DNA of 64,000 nucleotides, taken from the NCBI GenBank assembly GCA_040387375.1, contig JAZKDW010000010.1:105757-169756 (forward strand). Reading direction: 5' to 3'. The notes under the pieces were generated by a model that was not told the DNA's origin, ran no database searches, and saw only the letters and a program-made list of their open reading frames with translations. Below are positions 34,571 through 43,128 of this stretch, one piece after another (the first letter of the stretch is position 1; each line of letters starts with the position of its first letter). This DNA is from JAZKDW01 sp040387375 (GTDB lineage Bacteria; Pseudomonadota; Gammaproteobacteria; Burkholderiales; Burkholderiaceae_D). Position numbers and translations under genes: made by a program.

Positions 34571-35773
34571 ATGAACCAGGCTTTTATCTGTGATGCGATC
34601 CGTACCCCCATCGGACGCTACGGCGGCGCGCTCAAGGATGTGCGCGCCGATGATCTCGGCGCGGTGCCGCTGCGCGCGCTGATGCTGCGCAATCCCGACC
34701 TCGACTGGAGTGTGATCGATGATGTGATCTTTGGCTGCGCCAACCAGGCCGGCGAAGACAACCGCAACGTCGCCCGCATGTCGGCGCTGCTGGCCGGCCT
34801 GCCGCAGGAAGTGCCGGGCGCCACCATCAATCGGCTGTGCGGTTCCGGCATGGATGCGATCGGTGTCGCGGCACGCGGCATCAAGGCCGGCGAAACCAGC
34901 CTGATGATTGCCGGCGGCGTCGAGTCGATGACACGTGCGCCGTTCGTGATGGGCAAGGCCGACAGCGCTTTTTCACGCAATGGCAATATCTACGACACCA
35001 CCATCGGATGGCGTTTTGTCAATGCGCTGATGAAGGCAAAGTACGGTGTCGATTCGATGCCGGAGACGGCCGAGAATGTCGCGACCGACTACAACATCAG
35101 CCGCGCCGACCAGGACCTGTTTGCGATGAACAGCCAGGCGCGGGCCGCGGCGGCACAGCAGGGCGGCGTGTTGGCGCAGGAAATCACCCCAGTGTTCATC
35201 GCGCAAAAGAAGGGTGAACCGCTGGTGGTCGAGCAGGATGAACATCCGCGCGTCACCAGCATGGAAGCGCTGGCCCGGCTGAAAGGCATTGTGCGCGCCG
35301 ACGGCACGGTCACCGCCGGCAACGCCTCCGGTGTCAATGATGGCGCCTGCGCATTGCTGCTGGCCAGCGAAGCAGCGGCACAACGGCATGGCCTGACGCC
35401 GAAAGCGCGCATCCTTGGCATGGCAACCAGCGGCGTCGCGCCGCGCGTGATGGGCATCGGCCCGGCGCCGGCGGCGCAAAAGCTGTTGGCGCAACTGGGC
35501 ATGAACATCGGGCAGATGGACGTCATTGAATTGAACGAAGCGTTTGCTGCGCAGGGTCTGGCAGTGCAACGGATGCTGGGCATCGAGGACAACGATCCGC
35601 GCGTCAATCCGAACGGCGGCGCGATCGCTCTTGGCCATCCGCTCGGCATGAGCGGCGCGCGGCTGGTGACGACGGCGATGTATCAGCTGCACCGGACCGG
35701 CGGCCGCTTTGCGCTGTGCACGATGTGTATCGGTGTCGGCCAGGGAATCGCGATGATCATTGAACGTGTCTGA
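34571..35773 (+). CDS. pcaF: 3-oxoadipyl-CoA thiolase type acetyl-CoA acyltransferase
   Basis: A 400-residue thiolase. The nucleophile is in INRLCGSGMDAIG, the His in GGAIALGHPLGMSGAR and the second Cys in CTMCIGVGQG. AFICDAIRTPIGRYGGALKDVRADDL and DWSVIDDVIFGCANQAGEDNRNVARM are hallmarks of PcaF/PaaJ thiolases. It would split 3-oxoadipyl-CoA to succinyl-CoA and acetyl-CoA, or a related 3-oxoacyl-CoA. I use the ATG at 34571; the TTG at 34559 would add four residues. Last gene of the operon. Confidence 0.92.
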   Translation: MNQAFICDAIRTPIGRYGGALKDVRADDLGAVPLRALMLRNPDLDWSVIDDVIFGCANQAGEDNRNVARMSALLAGLPQEVPGATINRLCGSGMDAIGVAARGIKAGETSLMIAGGVESMTRAPFVMGKADSAFSRNGNIYDTTIGWRFVNALMKAKYGVDSMPETAENVATDYNISRADQDLFAMNSQARAAAAQQGGVLAQEITPVFIAQKKGEPLVVEQDEHPRVTSMEALARLKGIVRADGTVTAGNASGVNDGACALLLASEAAAQRHGLTPKARILGMATSGVAPRVMGIGPAPAAQKLLAQLGMNIGQMDVIELNEAFAAQGLAVQRMLGIEDNDPRVNPNGGAIALGHPLGMSGARLVTTAMYQLHRTGGRFALCTMCIGVGQGIAMIIERV

Positions 35774-35796
35774 GATGACAATGCAGGCGTAGCGGT

Positions 35797-35815
35797 CACG
35801 GTGCCTGTCACCGTG
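35797..35815 (+). terminator. candidate stem-loop after the catabolic operon
   Basis: CACGGTG, a five-base loop and CACCGTG form a perfect 7-bp stem 24 bases after the thiolase stop. There is no T-run, so if it ends transcription it does so weakly or by stabilising the 3' end. Confidence 0.35.
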
Positions 35816-36032
35816 CCGTATCAGCTTTATTCGACACATGGCGTGCACTGGATTCCTGGTCAGGCCCTGGTGCGCGACTTGGACATGCTTCTGGCCGGCA
35901 GGCCGCGAAATTTAGTACGCCATCGCAGGGCCGGTCTTGATCAAATGTGCTACTCTCGTCCGCCAATTGGCTCCGGCGGATATCTTCCATCACGAGGAGT
36001 CCTGTTGAATCGACCTTGCCACGAAATAAACG

Positions 36033-37505
36033 ATGTTGACGCCAAAATTGACCCGATACCTGATCGCCTGCTGCATTCTGGCCGCCGTGGTAGGAAGCGC
36101 AGTATTTCAAATCTGGTCTGATTACCGCGAAACCCAGCGGCTGCAGGAAACCACGGTGCGTGACATTTCGATTGTGGTCGATGCCCAGATTCACACCAGC
36201 GTTCAGCAGGCGGAGACCATGCTTGGACTGCTCGCCGATTTGATCCAGGCGAACAAGGAACTGGAGAACCTTCGCCAGCCAGCCAGCTACCGAAATCTGA
36301 AGTCTTACTGCGCGGGCCTCACAGGGTGCAAATCGATCGTTGTAGCCGACCCGGCCGGCCGCGTTGTCGCCTTGTCGGATACCCCGGATGTCCCGAATTT
36401 CAACGTCGCTGACCGGGTTTACTTCCAGCTTGCAAAAAAAACAGGAAAGCTGTTCGTGGGCCCGGCTGTAGTCTCGCGGGTCGCGGGTTCGCCTATCCTT
36501 TTTTCCATCGCCAGGCCTGTGTATGACACGTCGGGAACGTTATTGGCGATCATCACCGCCGGCATGACAACCTCTCACCTGACGGAGTTCTACGGCTTGT
36601 TGGGATTTAATGTGAGCCCCGCAATCACCGTGTTCAAGGGCAATGGCGATATGGTGGCTCACCAGCCCGATATAAATAAATACGTGGGCGGCAATTTCGC
36701 GAGCGATTCACTTTTTACAAAGCAGTTGCCGCAAAGTCCCGCCGGGATCTATCGGTCGGCGTCGAGTCTGGATGGGAAGATGCGCATTGCTTCGTACCGG
36801 TCCATTCCGGACTGGGACCTGGTTGTGTATTCCGGCATTGGGATTGATGATGCGTTTCAGCAGTGGCGAGTGCGCACCTGGAGAACAGTCGTAACCGGTT
36901 TTCTTGCGCTCTGCCTGATTTACCTGATCCTGTACTTTGGCTTTCGCTCAACGTACCGAGAGTACAAGTTGCGGAAAAAGAATGTGGAACTCAACCGCCT
37001 GACCAACCTCGATGGACTGACCGCCATAGGCAACCGGCGTTTTTTTGATGCGACGCTGAAAAAGGAATGGGCAAGGTATCTGGAAGAAGGGAATGAACTT
37101 TCGTTGCTGCTGATCGACGTCGATTATTTCAAGCTGTTTAATGACACCTACGGTCATCAAAGCGGAGACGAGTGTCTGAAGCAGGTCGCCGCCGCCTTGA
37201 AGGCCTCTTATCATCGGGATATTGATATGGTTGCAAGATATGGAGGGGAGGAATTTGCCGCCATCCTGACGACCGATCTGATGGGGGCAAGCGCAGTGGG
37301 CGAGCGCATGCGCCGGGCGGTCGAAGCATTGGCAATCCCGCACTCGGCGTCGCCGGCCGATCCTGTCGTGACCATCAGTATCGGCGTGGCAAGCGTGTCC
37401 TCAAGCAAAGCGCGCAATCCGGCTGAACTGATCAAGGCGGCGGACGCGGCGCTGTACAAGGCCAAGCAATGCGGGCGCAATCAAATACAGTGGGAACAAG
37501 CGTGA
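36033..37505 (+). CDS. membrane-bound diguanylate cyclase with periplasmic CACHE-like sensor
   Basis: A 490-residue protein. Membrane helices lie at about 8-26 and 288-308, and the intervening about 260 residues are a dCACHE/PDC-like periplasmic sensor (VADRVYFQLAKKTGKLFVGP is typical). The GGDEF domain carries GGEEF at 404-408 and an RDID inhibitory-site motif just before it, so it should make c-di-GMP and be product-inhibited. There is no EAL domain. The ATG at 36033 has no strong ribosome site. It is separated by 259 bases from the catabolic operon. Confidence 0.92.
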   Translation: MLTPKLTRYLIACCILAAVVGSAVFQIWSDYRETQRLQETTVRDISIVVDAQIHTSVQQAETMLGLLADLIQANKELENLRQPASYRNLKSYCAGLTGCKSIVVADPAGRVVALSDTPDVPNFNVADRVYFQLAKKTGKLFVGPAVVSRVAGSPILFSIARPVYDTSGTLLAIITAGMTTSHLTEFYGLLGFNVSPAITVFKGNGDMVAHQPDINKYVGGNFASDSLFTKQLPQSPAGIYRSASSLDGKMRIASYRSIPDWDLVVYSGIGIDDAFQQWRVRTWRTVVTGFLALCLIYLILYFGFRSTYREYKLRKKNVELNRLTNLDGLTAIGNRRFFDATLKKEWARYLEEGNELSLLLIDVDYFKLFNDTYGHQSGDECLKQVAAALKASYHRDIDMVARYGGEEFAAILTTDLMGASAVGERMRRAVEALAIPHSASPADPVVTISIGVASVSSSKARNPAELIKAADAALYKAKQCGRNQIQWEQA

Positions 37506-37581
37506 CAAGGCGATACGAGAATATCCTGACAACCTGTCGGCCCTGTCTTCCCCATGCAATCGCATCATTAACCGGAGCACC

Positions 37582-38400
37582 ATGCGTTATTCTTCTCAAA
37601 CCGATTACGGCAAGCTGATCCGCCTGCATGATGAAGCGGACTTCGTCGCCATGCGGATCGCAGGAATGATCGCTGCCGACACTCTGGATTTCATTGAGCC
37701 GTTTGTGCAGCAAGGCATCTCGACAGCCGAACTGGATAAACTCTGCGAGCAGTTCATGCGTGCCGCCGGCAGCATTCCTGCCACCATTGATTATCATGGC
37801 TACAAACATGCGACTTGTATTTCGATCAACCATGTGGTCACCCACGGCATTCCGTCCTTATCGGTCATCCTGAAACCGGGCGACATACTGAATATCGATG
37901 TGACGCCCAGGATCGACGGCTGGCATGGCGATTCGAGCCGCACCTTCAAGGTTGGCGCGGTCTCGGTACTGGCCGATCGCCTTGTCAAAAGTGCGTACGA
38001 CGCAATGATGGCCGGCATAGCACAAGTCCGGCCCGGCGCCAGATTGGGCGATATAGGTGCGGCGATTGAAGCGGTTGCCCGGCCCGCGGGATTTACGTCG
38101 GTGCGCGATTTTTGCGGCCATGGAGTAGGGCAGGTTTTTCATGATACGCCGCAAGTCCTCCACTACGGCATGCGAGGCACGGGAATCGTGCTGGAGCCAG
38201 GCATGTTTTTCACCATCGAGCCCATGCTCAATGCGGGTGGTCACCAGGTCAAGGTGCTGGACGATGGATGGACGACCGTGACCATGGACCATTCGCTGTC
38301 AGCACAGTTCGAACACAGTATTGGCGTCACTGAAACTGGCGCCGAGATTTTTACTTCCTCGCGCGCTTTGCGTGATACTCAATTATTCAATCGGACCTGA
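37582..38400 (+). CDS. map: type I methionine aminopeptidase (additional copy)
   Basis: A 272-residue type I methionyl aminopeptidase. All five metal ligands are present: Asp106, Asp117, His180, Glu213 and Glu244, plus the substrate His89. It removes the initiator Met from nascent proteins. It is away from rpsB-tsf, where the housekeeping copy normally sits, so it is probably a second copy. GGAG precedes the ATG. Confidence 0.93.
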   Translation: MRYSSQTDYGKLIRLHDEADFVAMRIAGMIAADTLDFIEPFVQQGISTAELDKLCEQFMRAAGSIPATIDYHGYKHATCISINHVVTHGIPSLSVILKPGDILNIDVTPRIDGWHGDSSRTFKVGAVSVLADRLVKSAYDAMMAGIAQVRPGARLGDIGAAIEAVARPAGFTSVRDFCGHGVGQVFHDTPQVLHYGMRGTGIVLEPGMFFTIEPMLNAGGHQVKVLDDGWTTVTMDHSLSAQFEHSIGVTETGAEIFTSSRALRDTQLFNRT

Positions 38401-38407
38401 AAAATCC

Positions 38408-39187
38408 ATGCACCTTTCCCGCAACGAAGCGGATGCCGCCGGTATGGCGGCGGCGCCTGACCAAGCAGCCGTGACCGTCACCGAACACAAGAATGTTCGC
38501 TACCTGCACCTGGGAACCGAATGGGTGCAAGGCGCAATGAACATGCGCGAGCCGGATGCGATCGAACTCGAATATGTGCAGCAGATGATGATGTGGATGC
38601 TGTTCAATCAGACGCCCCAACATATTGTCCAGCTCGGACTCGGTACCGGCGCGTTGACGAAATTCTGCTATCGCCAGTTTGCCGAAGCGCGGGTGACGGC
38701 GGTGGAGCTCAATCCGTCTGTCATCGCCATCTGTGAATCGATGTTCGCGTTGCCGCCCAACGACGGCCGGCTCAATGTGCTTGCAATGGACGCGCTCGAT
38801 TTTGTAATGGACCCGGGCAATCACGGCACCGTTGATGTCCTGCAGGTTGACCTGTATGACGCCGATGCGCGCGGCCCGGTGCTGGACTCGCCAGAGTTTT
38901 ACCAGGCGTGCGCGGATTGCCTGACGCCGGATGGCATGATGACCACAAATCTGTTCGGCGATTTCCTGAATTATGGGAAAAACCTGCAGGCGATGGAAAT
39001 GGTGTTTGACGCCGTGGTGTCGTTACCGGAAGTACATGACGCCAATGTTGTCGTGATCGCGTTCAAACTTGCTCCCCAGGTTGAATTCAGCACCTTGTAT
39101 GAACGGGCGGCGACCATCCGTCGCAAGATGAAACTGCCGGCAAAATCCTGGGTGGATGGAATGAAAGTCTGGATGCTGGAAAAATAA
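38408..39187 (+). CDS. spermidine synthase-like aminopropyl/methyltransferase-fold protein
   Basis: A 259-residue Rossmann-fold protein of the polyamine synthase family. IVQLGLGTGALTKFCYRQF is the nucleotide motif, VTAVELNPSVI the acidic strand end, and DVLQVDLYDAD the region of the catalytic Asp. It starts seven bases after the map stop, so the two may be co-transcribed. No S-adenosylmethionine decarboxylase gene is nearby. The function may be polyamine synthesis or another transferase reaction. The start at 38408 is preferred over in-frame starts inside map. Confidence 0.8.
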   Translation: MHLSRNEADAAGMAAAPDQAAVTVTEHKNVRYLHLGTEWVQGAMNMREPDAIELEYVQQMMMWMLFNQTPQHIVQLGLGTGALTKFCYRQFAEARVTAVELNPSVIAICESMFALPPNDGRLNVLAMDALDFVMDPGNHGTVDVLQVDLYDADARGPVLDSPEFYQACADCLTPDGMMTTNLFGDFLNYGKNLQAMEMVFDAVVSLPEVHDANVVVIAFKLAPQVEFSTLYERAATIRRKMKLPAKSWVDGMKVWMLEK

Positions 39188-39197
39188 ACCGACCGCT

Positions 39198-39226
39198 CCA
39201 GGCCATGGCAGCCTGCCATGGCCTGG
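39198..39226. terminator. perfect 13-bp hairpin between convergent genes
   Basis: CCAGGCCATGGCA (39198-39210), a three-base loop and TGCCATGGCCTGG (39214-39226), 10 bases after the spermidine-synthase-like stop and 13 before the end of the convergent small membrane protein gene. Likely a bidirectional transcription end, though neither side has a long T-run. Confidence 0.6.
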
Positions 39227-39239
39227 AAGCGTAGGCGTG

Positions 39240-39482
39240 TTAGCGCTTGATCATCCGATATGCAAGCAACAGGATGATCGATCCAACCAGCGCAGCCAGG
39301 AACCCGGCGGATTCGCCGACCTGGTACCAGCCCATTGCGCGTCCGAGATAGGTGGCAATCAGCGAACCTGCGATGCCGATTGCGGCAGTGATGAAGAAGC
39401 CTCCCGGATCGCGGCCAGGGGTGAGGAATTTGGCGACCAGACCGACAATAAAACCGATCAGGATTGTCCAGATGAGTGACAT
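39240..39482 (-). CDS. GlsB/YeaQ/YmgE family stress response membrane protein
   Basis: An 80-residue very hydrophobic protein with three membrane segments and the family pattern WTILIGFIVGLVAKFLTPGRDPGGFFITAAIGIAGS. The start at 39482 follows AAGGAA; an upstream start would add 12 polar residues. These transglycosylase-associated-like proteins are stress-induced and of unknown exact function. It lies beside another envelope stress protein gene on the same strand. Confidence 0.92.
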   Translation of the reverse strand: MSLIWTILIGFIVGLVAKFLTPGRDPGGFFITAAIGIAGSLIATYLGRAMGWYQVGESAGFLAALVGSIILLLAYRMIKR

Positions 39483-39546
39483 GAATTTCCTTTGAAAAAA
39501 GTGGGGGCAGCGCGACACGCATCACGCTGCCACTGGCATTAAATGT

Positions 39547-40038
39547 TTATGCGGACTCGGGAGGCACGCGCAGCATCTGGCCCGGATAGATGCGATCCGG
39601 ATTTTTCAGCATCGGCTTGTTGGCTTCGAAGATGACATTGTATTTATTGGCATCGCCGTACATTTCCTTCGAAATTTTCGACAGCGTATCGCCGCTCTTC
39701 ACGGTGTAGTAGCGCGCTTCTTCTGACGCGGCAGCCACGGTCATCTGATCGTCGACATGCTCAACCGAACCGACGTTACCGCAGCACAGCACGATTTTCT
39801 CGCGTGTGGCCTGATCGGCTGCGGTGCCCGATACGGTGACCGTCTGTGTGGCGCCGTCGAAAGAGACCGCCAGATCCTGCGCATCCAGATTCTGGGTCTT
39901 GATATAACCCTTGATCGCGTCGGCGGCCTTTTGGTTGAGCGCTTCCAGATCCTGCGGCGCGGCGGCGGCGACTTCTTCCGGTTTGCCCATCTGGAAAAGT
40001 TTTTCGCCGGCTTCGCGGATGAAGGTTAATAAACCCAT
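39547..40038 (-). CDS. lysM: BON-LysM protein (YgaU/Kbp type)
   Basis: A 163-residue cytoplasmic or periplasmic-facing small protein. A BON domain (about 30-100, GYIKTQNLDAQDLAVSFDGATQTVTVSG) is followed by a LysM domain (about 109-160, YYTVKSGDTLSKISKEMYGD ... GQMLRVP). The E. coli counterpart YgaU/Kbp is a potassium-binding stress protein. The start MGLLTFIREAGEKLF is the family norm, with no signal peptide. The glsB-like gene follows on the same strand. Confidence 0.92.
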   Translation of the reverse strand: MGLLTFIREAGEKLFQMGKPEEVAAAAPQDLEALNQKAADAIKGYIKTQNLDAQDLAVSFDGATQTVTVSGTAADQATREKIVLCCGNVGSVEHVDDQMTVAAASEEARYYTVKSGDTLSKISKEMYGDANKYNVIFEANKPMLKNPDRIYPGQMLRVPPESA

Positions 40039-40396
40039 GATGTACTCCTATGTAAGTGAATCGCTTTTGATGCCGGAGGTCGGCTTGTCATTCGTCGCGT
40101 AAGCCTGAAAACGTGGCATCGTTTGACGCCAGCGATGCACGATTGCAAAACTGACAACGCAGGATAGCGCAGCCTGGCGCCGGCGCTCTGTGCGTCATCG
40201 AACATTGGGTGTGTAATCAGACGTGTCCTTGCTTTGCGCGGGAGCAGGCGGTTTGCTCGACTGGCGCAAACCAGATTTCCGAGTAAATGATAGACTTCGC
40301 GGCGCAGCCGAAAAATATTTCCTGAGCCTGCCCGCGCGCGCCATCGGACCAGATGGGATCAATCCTGAAAGCCCCACTTTGAACAAGGGAATCGCA

Positions 40397-41263
40397 ATGA
40401 CCATGAATGATGATGCGAATCGCATCAGCGCAATAATCGGCAAGTTTCAGTCCGAGCTCCTGGAAGACTGGGTTGCCAACATCCGGCAGCAGGTGGTTCG
40501 CTTCGATTCCGTGGCAGAACAAGCGACGCGCCGTCATTGCAGCCAGCTGCTGGACCTGCTGGCGGCGGCGATTCGCACCGGACATACCGAAAGCATCGAT
40601 GGCCGCGGCTGGGATGAAGTGCGTCATCTGCTTGCCGAGATTTCCCAGGAACGGGCGAAACAGGGTTCGACGCCGAGCGAGACCGCTACCTTCATATTCT
40701 CGCTGAAGCTGCCGCTGTTCACGCGCCTGCGCGCGGAGCTGGCGCAGAAGCCCGAATTGCTGGCGGAAGACATCTGGACCATCAGTACGCTGTTCGACAT
40801 GCTGGGATTGTTCACCGTCGAGATTTTCCAGAAGAGCCGTAACCTGATCATCGCGCGTCAGCAGCAGGAATTGCTGGAACTGTCGACTCCGGTAGTCAAG
40901 CTGTGGAAGAACGTGCTGGCGCTGCCGCTAATCGGCACGCTCGACAGCGCGCGCACCCAGGTCGTGATGGAAAACCTGCTGCAGAAAATCATCGATACCG
41001 GCGCCGAGATTGCCATCATCGACATAACGGGCGTGCCGACGGTCGATACGCTGGTCGCGCAGCATCTGCTGAAGACGATTGCGGCGGCGCGCCTGATGGG
41101 CGCGGACTGCATCATCAGCGGCATTCGTCCGCAAATTGCGCAGACCATCGTCCACCTCGGCGTCAACCTGGAAGACGTGATCACCAAGGCCACGCTCGCG
41201 GATGCCTTCCTGGTCGCGCTGGAACGTACCGGAGCGACGATCCAAAGCGGTCCCCGGGGCTGA
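40397..41263 (+). CDS. rsbR: RsbR-type stressosome scaffold protein (RsbRD_N-STAS)
   Basis: A 288-residue protein. The N-terminal helical sensor domain (about 5-155) is of the RsbRD_N kind rather than a globin or PAS. A C-terminal STAS domain (about 165-280) follows, with IDITGVPTVDTLVAQHLLKT. Thr218 in 'VDT' corresponds to the phosphorylated threonine of RsbR. It would assemble with RsbS into a stressosome and sequester RsbT. The start at 40397 follows AAGGGA; ATG 40403 is an alternative. It heads an operon of six overlapping or closely spaced genes. Confidence 0.9.
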   Translation: MTMNDDANRISAIIGKFQSELLEDWVANIRQQVVRFDSVAEQATRRHCSQLLDLLAAAIRTGHTESIDGRGWDEVRHLLAEISQERAKQGSTPSETATFIFSLKLPLFTRLRAELAQKPELLAEDIWTISTLFDMLGLFTVEIFQKSRNLIIARQQQELLELSTPVVKLWKNVLALPLIGTLDSARTQVVMENLLQKIIDTGAEIAIIDITGVPTVDTLVAQHLLKTIAAARLMGADCIISGIRPQIAQTIVHLGVNLEDVITKATLADAFLVALERTGATIQSGPRG

Positions 41264-41270
41264 GACCGGC

Positions 41271-41627
41271 ATGGAACGCATCCCTATTCTTCGCATCGGC
41301 GATCTGCTGCTGGTGACGATCCAGGTCGACATGCATGACCGGCTTGCCATGACCTTGCAGGACGATCTGACGACACGCATCGTCGAGGACGAGGCGAAAG
41401 GCGTGCTGATCGATATCTCCGCGCTCGACATTGTCGATTCGTTCATCGGACGCATGATCAGCAATACCGCTGCAATGGCGCGTGTGCTGGATGCGGCGAC
41501 CGTGGTAGTCGGCATGCAGCCGGCGGTGGCCATCACGCTGGTGGAGCTCGGCCTCACGCTGCATGGCGTCAAGACCGCGCTGAATGTCGAAAAAGGCATG
41601 GCGCTGCTGGGTAAGAAATATCTGTAA
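41271..41627 (+). CDS. rsbS: RsbS-type stressosome STAS protein
   Basis: A 118-residue single STAS domain protein: IPILRIGDLLLVTIQVDMHD, then GVLIDISALDIVDSFIGRMISNTA. Ser57 in 'VDSF' matches the serine phosphorylated by RsbT. It forms the stressosome core with RsbR. It starts seven bases after rsbR and its TAA overlaps the ATG of the next gene by one base. Confidence 0.92.
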   Translation: MERIPILRIGDLLLVTIQVDMHDRLAMTLQDDLTTRIVEDEAKGVLIDISALDIVDSFIGRMISNTAAMARVLDAATVVVGMQPAVAITLVELGLTLHGVKTALNVEKGMALLGKKYL

Positions 41628-42097
41628 TGGCTGATGATCCTGCACCATCAGGTGCTTCCGCCGCCAGTTTCGGAAGGTTCGGGGAGCCGGCCGCTGCGGC
41701 CGCGCCCTTGATTTTTCCGCTGCGGCTGGACGAGCATGTGGTGGCCTTGCGCAAGCTGGTGCGGGACCGTGCGCTCGAGCTGAAATTGAGCCTGATCGAC
41801 CAGACCAAACTGGTCACCGCAGCGAGCGAGCTGGCGCGCAATACCCTGAAGTATGGCGGTGGCGGCGAGGTGCTGTTGTCGTCCCTGACTAGCGGAGGAA
41901 AGCAGGGAATACGCTTGAGCTTCGTCGACCAGGGACCTGGCATACCGGATATCGCGCGCGCCATGACCGACGGCTTCACTTCCGGCGGCGGGCTCGGCCT
42001 GGGACTGGGCGGCTCGAAGCGGCTGGTGGATGAATTCGAGATCATCAGCAGCCCGGGCGCCGGCACCACGGTCACGATCGGCAAGTGGCAGCGATGA
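41627..42097 (+). CDS. rsbT: RsbT-type anti-sigma switch kinase
   Basis: A 156-residue GHKL serine/threonine kinase with a 28-residue Ala/Pro-rich front that standard RsbT lacks. The N-box is intact (SELARNTLKYGG, Asn72), as is the G1 box (DQGPGI, Asp101), and a Gly-rich lid follows (GGGLGLGLGGSKRL). It should phosphorylate RsbS and RsbR and be released from the stressosome. The ATG overlaps the rsbS stop, and the TGA overlaps the next ATG. Confidence 0.92.
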   Translation: MADDPAPSGASAASFGRFGEPAAAAAPLIFPLRLDEHVVALRKLVRDRALELKLSLIDQTKLVTAASELARNTLKYGGGGEVLLSSLTSGGKQGIRLSFVDQGPGIPDIARAMTDGFTSGGGLGLGLGGSKRLVDEFEIISSPGAGTTVTIGKWQR

Positions 42098-43119
42098 CCG
42101 ACTGGACCGCACAAAAAATGTTCGCGATCGAGCACGCGAGCGAGATCTCGGCGGCGCGGCGCCACAGCCAGCAGCTGGCCGACGTGCTTGGATTCGCGGC
42201 AACCGAAGCCGGCAAGCTGGCGATCGTGGTGACCGAAGCGGCCACCAATATCCTCAAGCACGCCACGGGAGGCTTGCTGCTGGTGACGCCGGTGCGGCGC
42301 GCTAACCGCAACGGCATTGAAATTGTCGCGCTGGATCGAGGACCGGGCATCGCCAACCTGGCGCAGAGCCTGCGTGATGGCATTTCGACCGCGGGCACAG
42401 CGGGCACCGGGCTGGGCGCGATGCGGCGGCTGGCCGATGACTTCGACGTTTATTCGACGCCCGGCCACGGCACCGCGTTCTACCTGTGCATCTGGGCCGG
42501 ACTGCCGGCTGCCGGCGCGGCCGCCAGCCCCGACGATCGTCTGCTGTGCGGCACCGTATGCCTGCCGGTGGCCGGCGAAGAAATGTGCGGCGACGCCTGG
42601 GCCATCATGTCGAACCAGGACGGCGCTGCCGTCGTGGTGGCCGACGGACTCGGGCACGGACCGGAAGCGGCGCTGGCATCGCAGATGGCAGTGCGGACGC
42701 TGCAGCAGCGTCCGCTGCTGCAGGCTGCGCCGCTGCTCGAGGCCATGCATCTGGCGCTGCGGCCGACGCGCGGCGCCGCCGCCGCAGTGGCCACGCTGGA
42801 CGCCCCGGCAAGCCGCGTCACCTTCGCCGGCATCGGCAACATCGCCGCGAGTGTGGTGGACGGCGAGAGCCGCAAGCAACTGATATCGCACAACGGCATC
42901 GTCGGCAACAACCTGCGCAAGATGCAGGAGTTCGAGTTTGCCTGGCCGGTGGGGTCGCTGTTGATCCTGTGCTCGGACGGCATCGGCACGCAATGGGACC
43001 TGAACGCCCGCGCCGGATTGCGCTTTTGCCATCCGGCGCTGATCGCAGGCGTTCTCTATCGCGATTTCCTGCGCGCGCGCGATGACGCCACGGTGGTTGT
43101 CATCAAGCGCCTTTTTTAG
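42094..43119 (+). CDS. GHKL ATPase fused to SpoIIE/RsbX-type phosphatase
   Basis: A 341-residue fusion. The first about 135 residues are a second RsbT/RsbW-like kinase domain (TEAATNILKHATGG with Asn52, DRGPGI with Asp81). From about 150 a PP2C/SpoIIE phosphatase follows with metal-site motifs GDAW (166-169), VADGLGHGP (183-190), a later CSDG, and RDDATVVV near the end. RsbX dephosphorylates RsbS/RsbR to reset the stressosome; here the reset enzyme carries its own kinase-like domain. It overlaps rsbT by four bases (ATGA). Confidence 0.9.
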   Translation: MTDWTAQKMFAIEHASEISAARRHSQQLADVLGFAATEAGKLAIVVTEAATNILKHATGGLLLVTPVRRANRNGIEIVALDRGPGIANLAQSLRDGISTAGTAGTGLGAMRRLADDFDVYSTPGHGTAFYLCIWAGLPAAGAAASPDDRLLCGTVCLPVAGEEMCGDAWAIMSNQDGAAVVVADGLGHGPEAALASQMAVRTLQQRPLLQAAPLLEAMHLALRPTRGAAAAVATLDAPASRVTFAGIGNIAASVVDGESRKQLISHNGIVGNNLRKMQEFEFAWPVGSLLILCSDGIGTQWDLNARAGLRFCHPALIAGVLYRDFLRARDDATVVVIKRLF

Positions 43120-43128
43120 GAGGCCGAC

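Noticed and set aside
35801..36121. Plus-strand frame of 106 codons before the diguanylate cyclase
   Set aside because: It overlaps the start of the cyclase out of frame and has no family resemblance; only the GAGGAG at about 35994 made it worth a look.
38321..38407. Earlier start for the spermidine-synthase-like gene
   Set aside because: It would lie inside map in another frame; the ATG at 38408 seven bases after map gives a family-like N-terminus.
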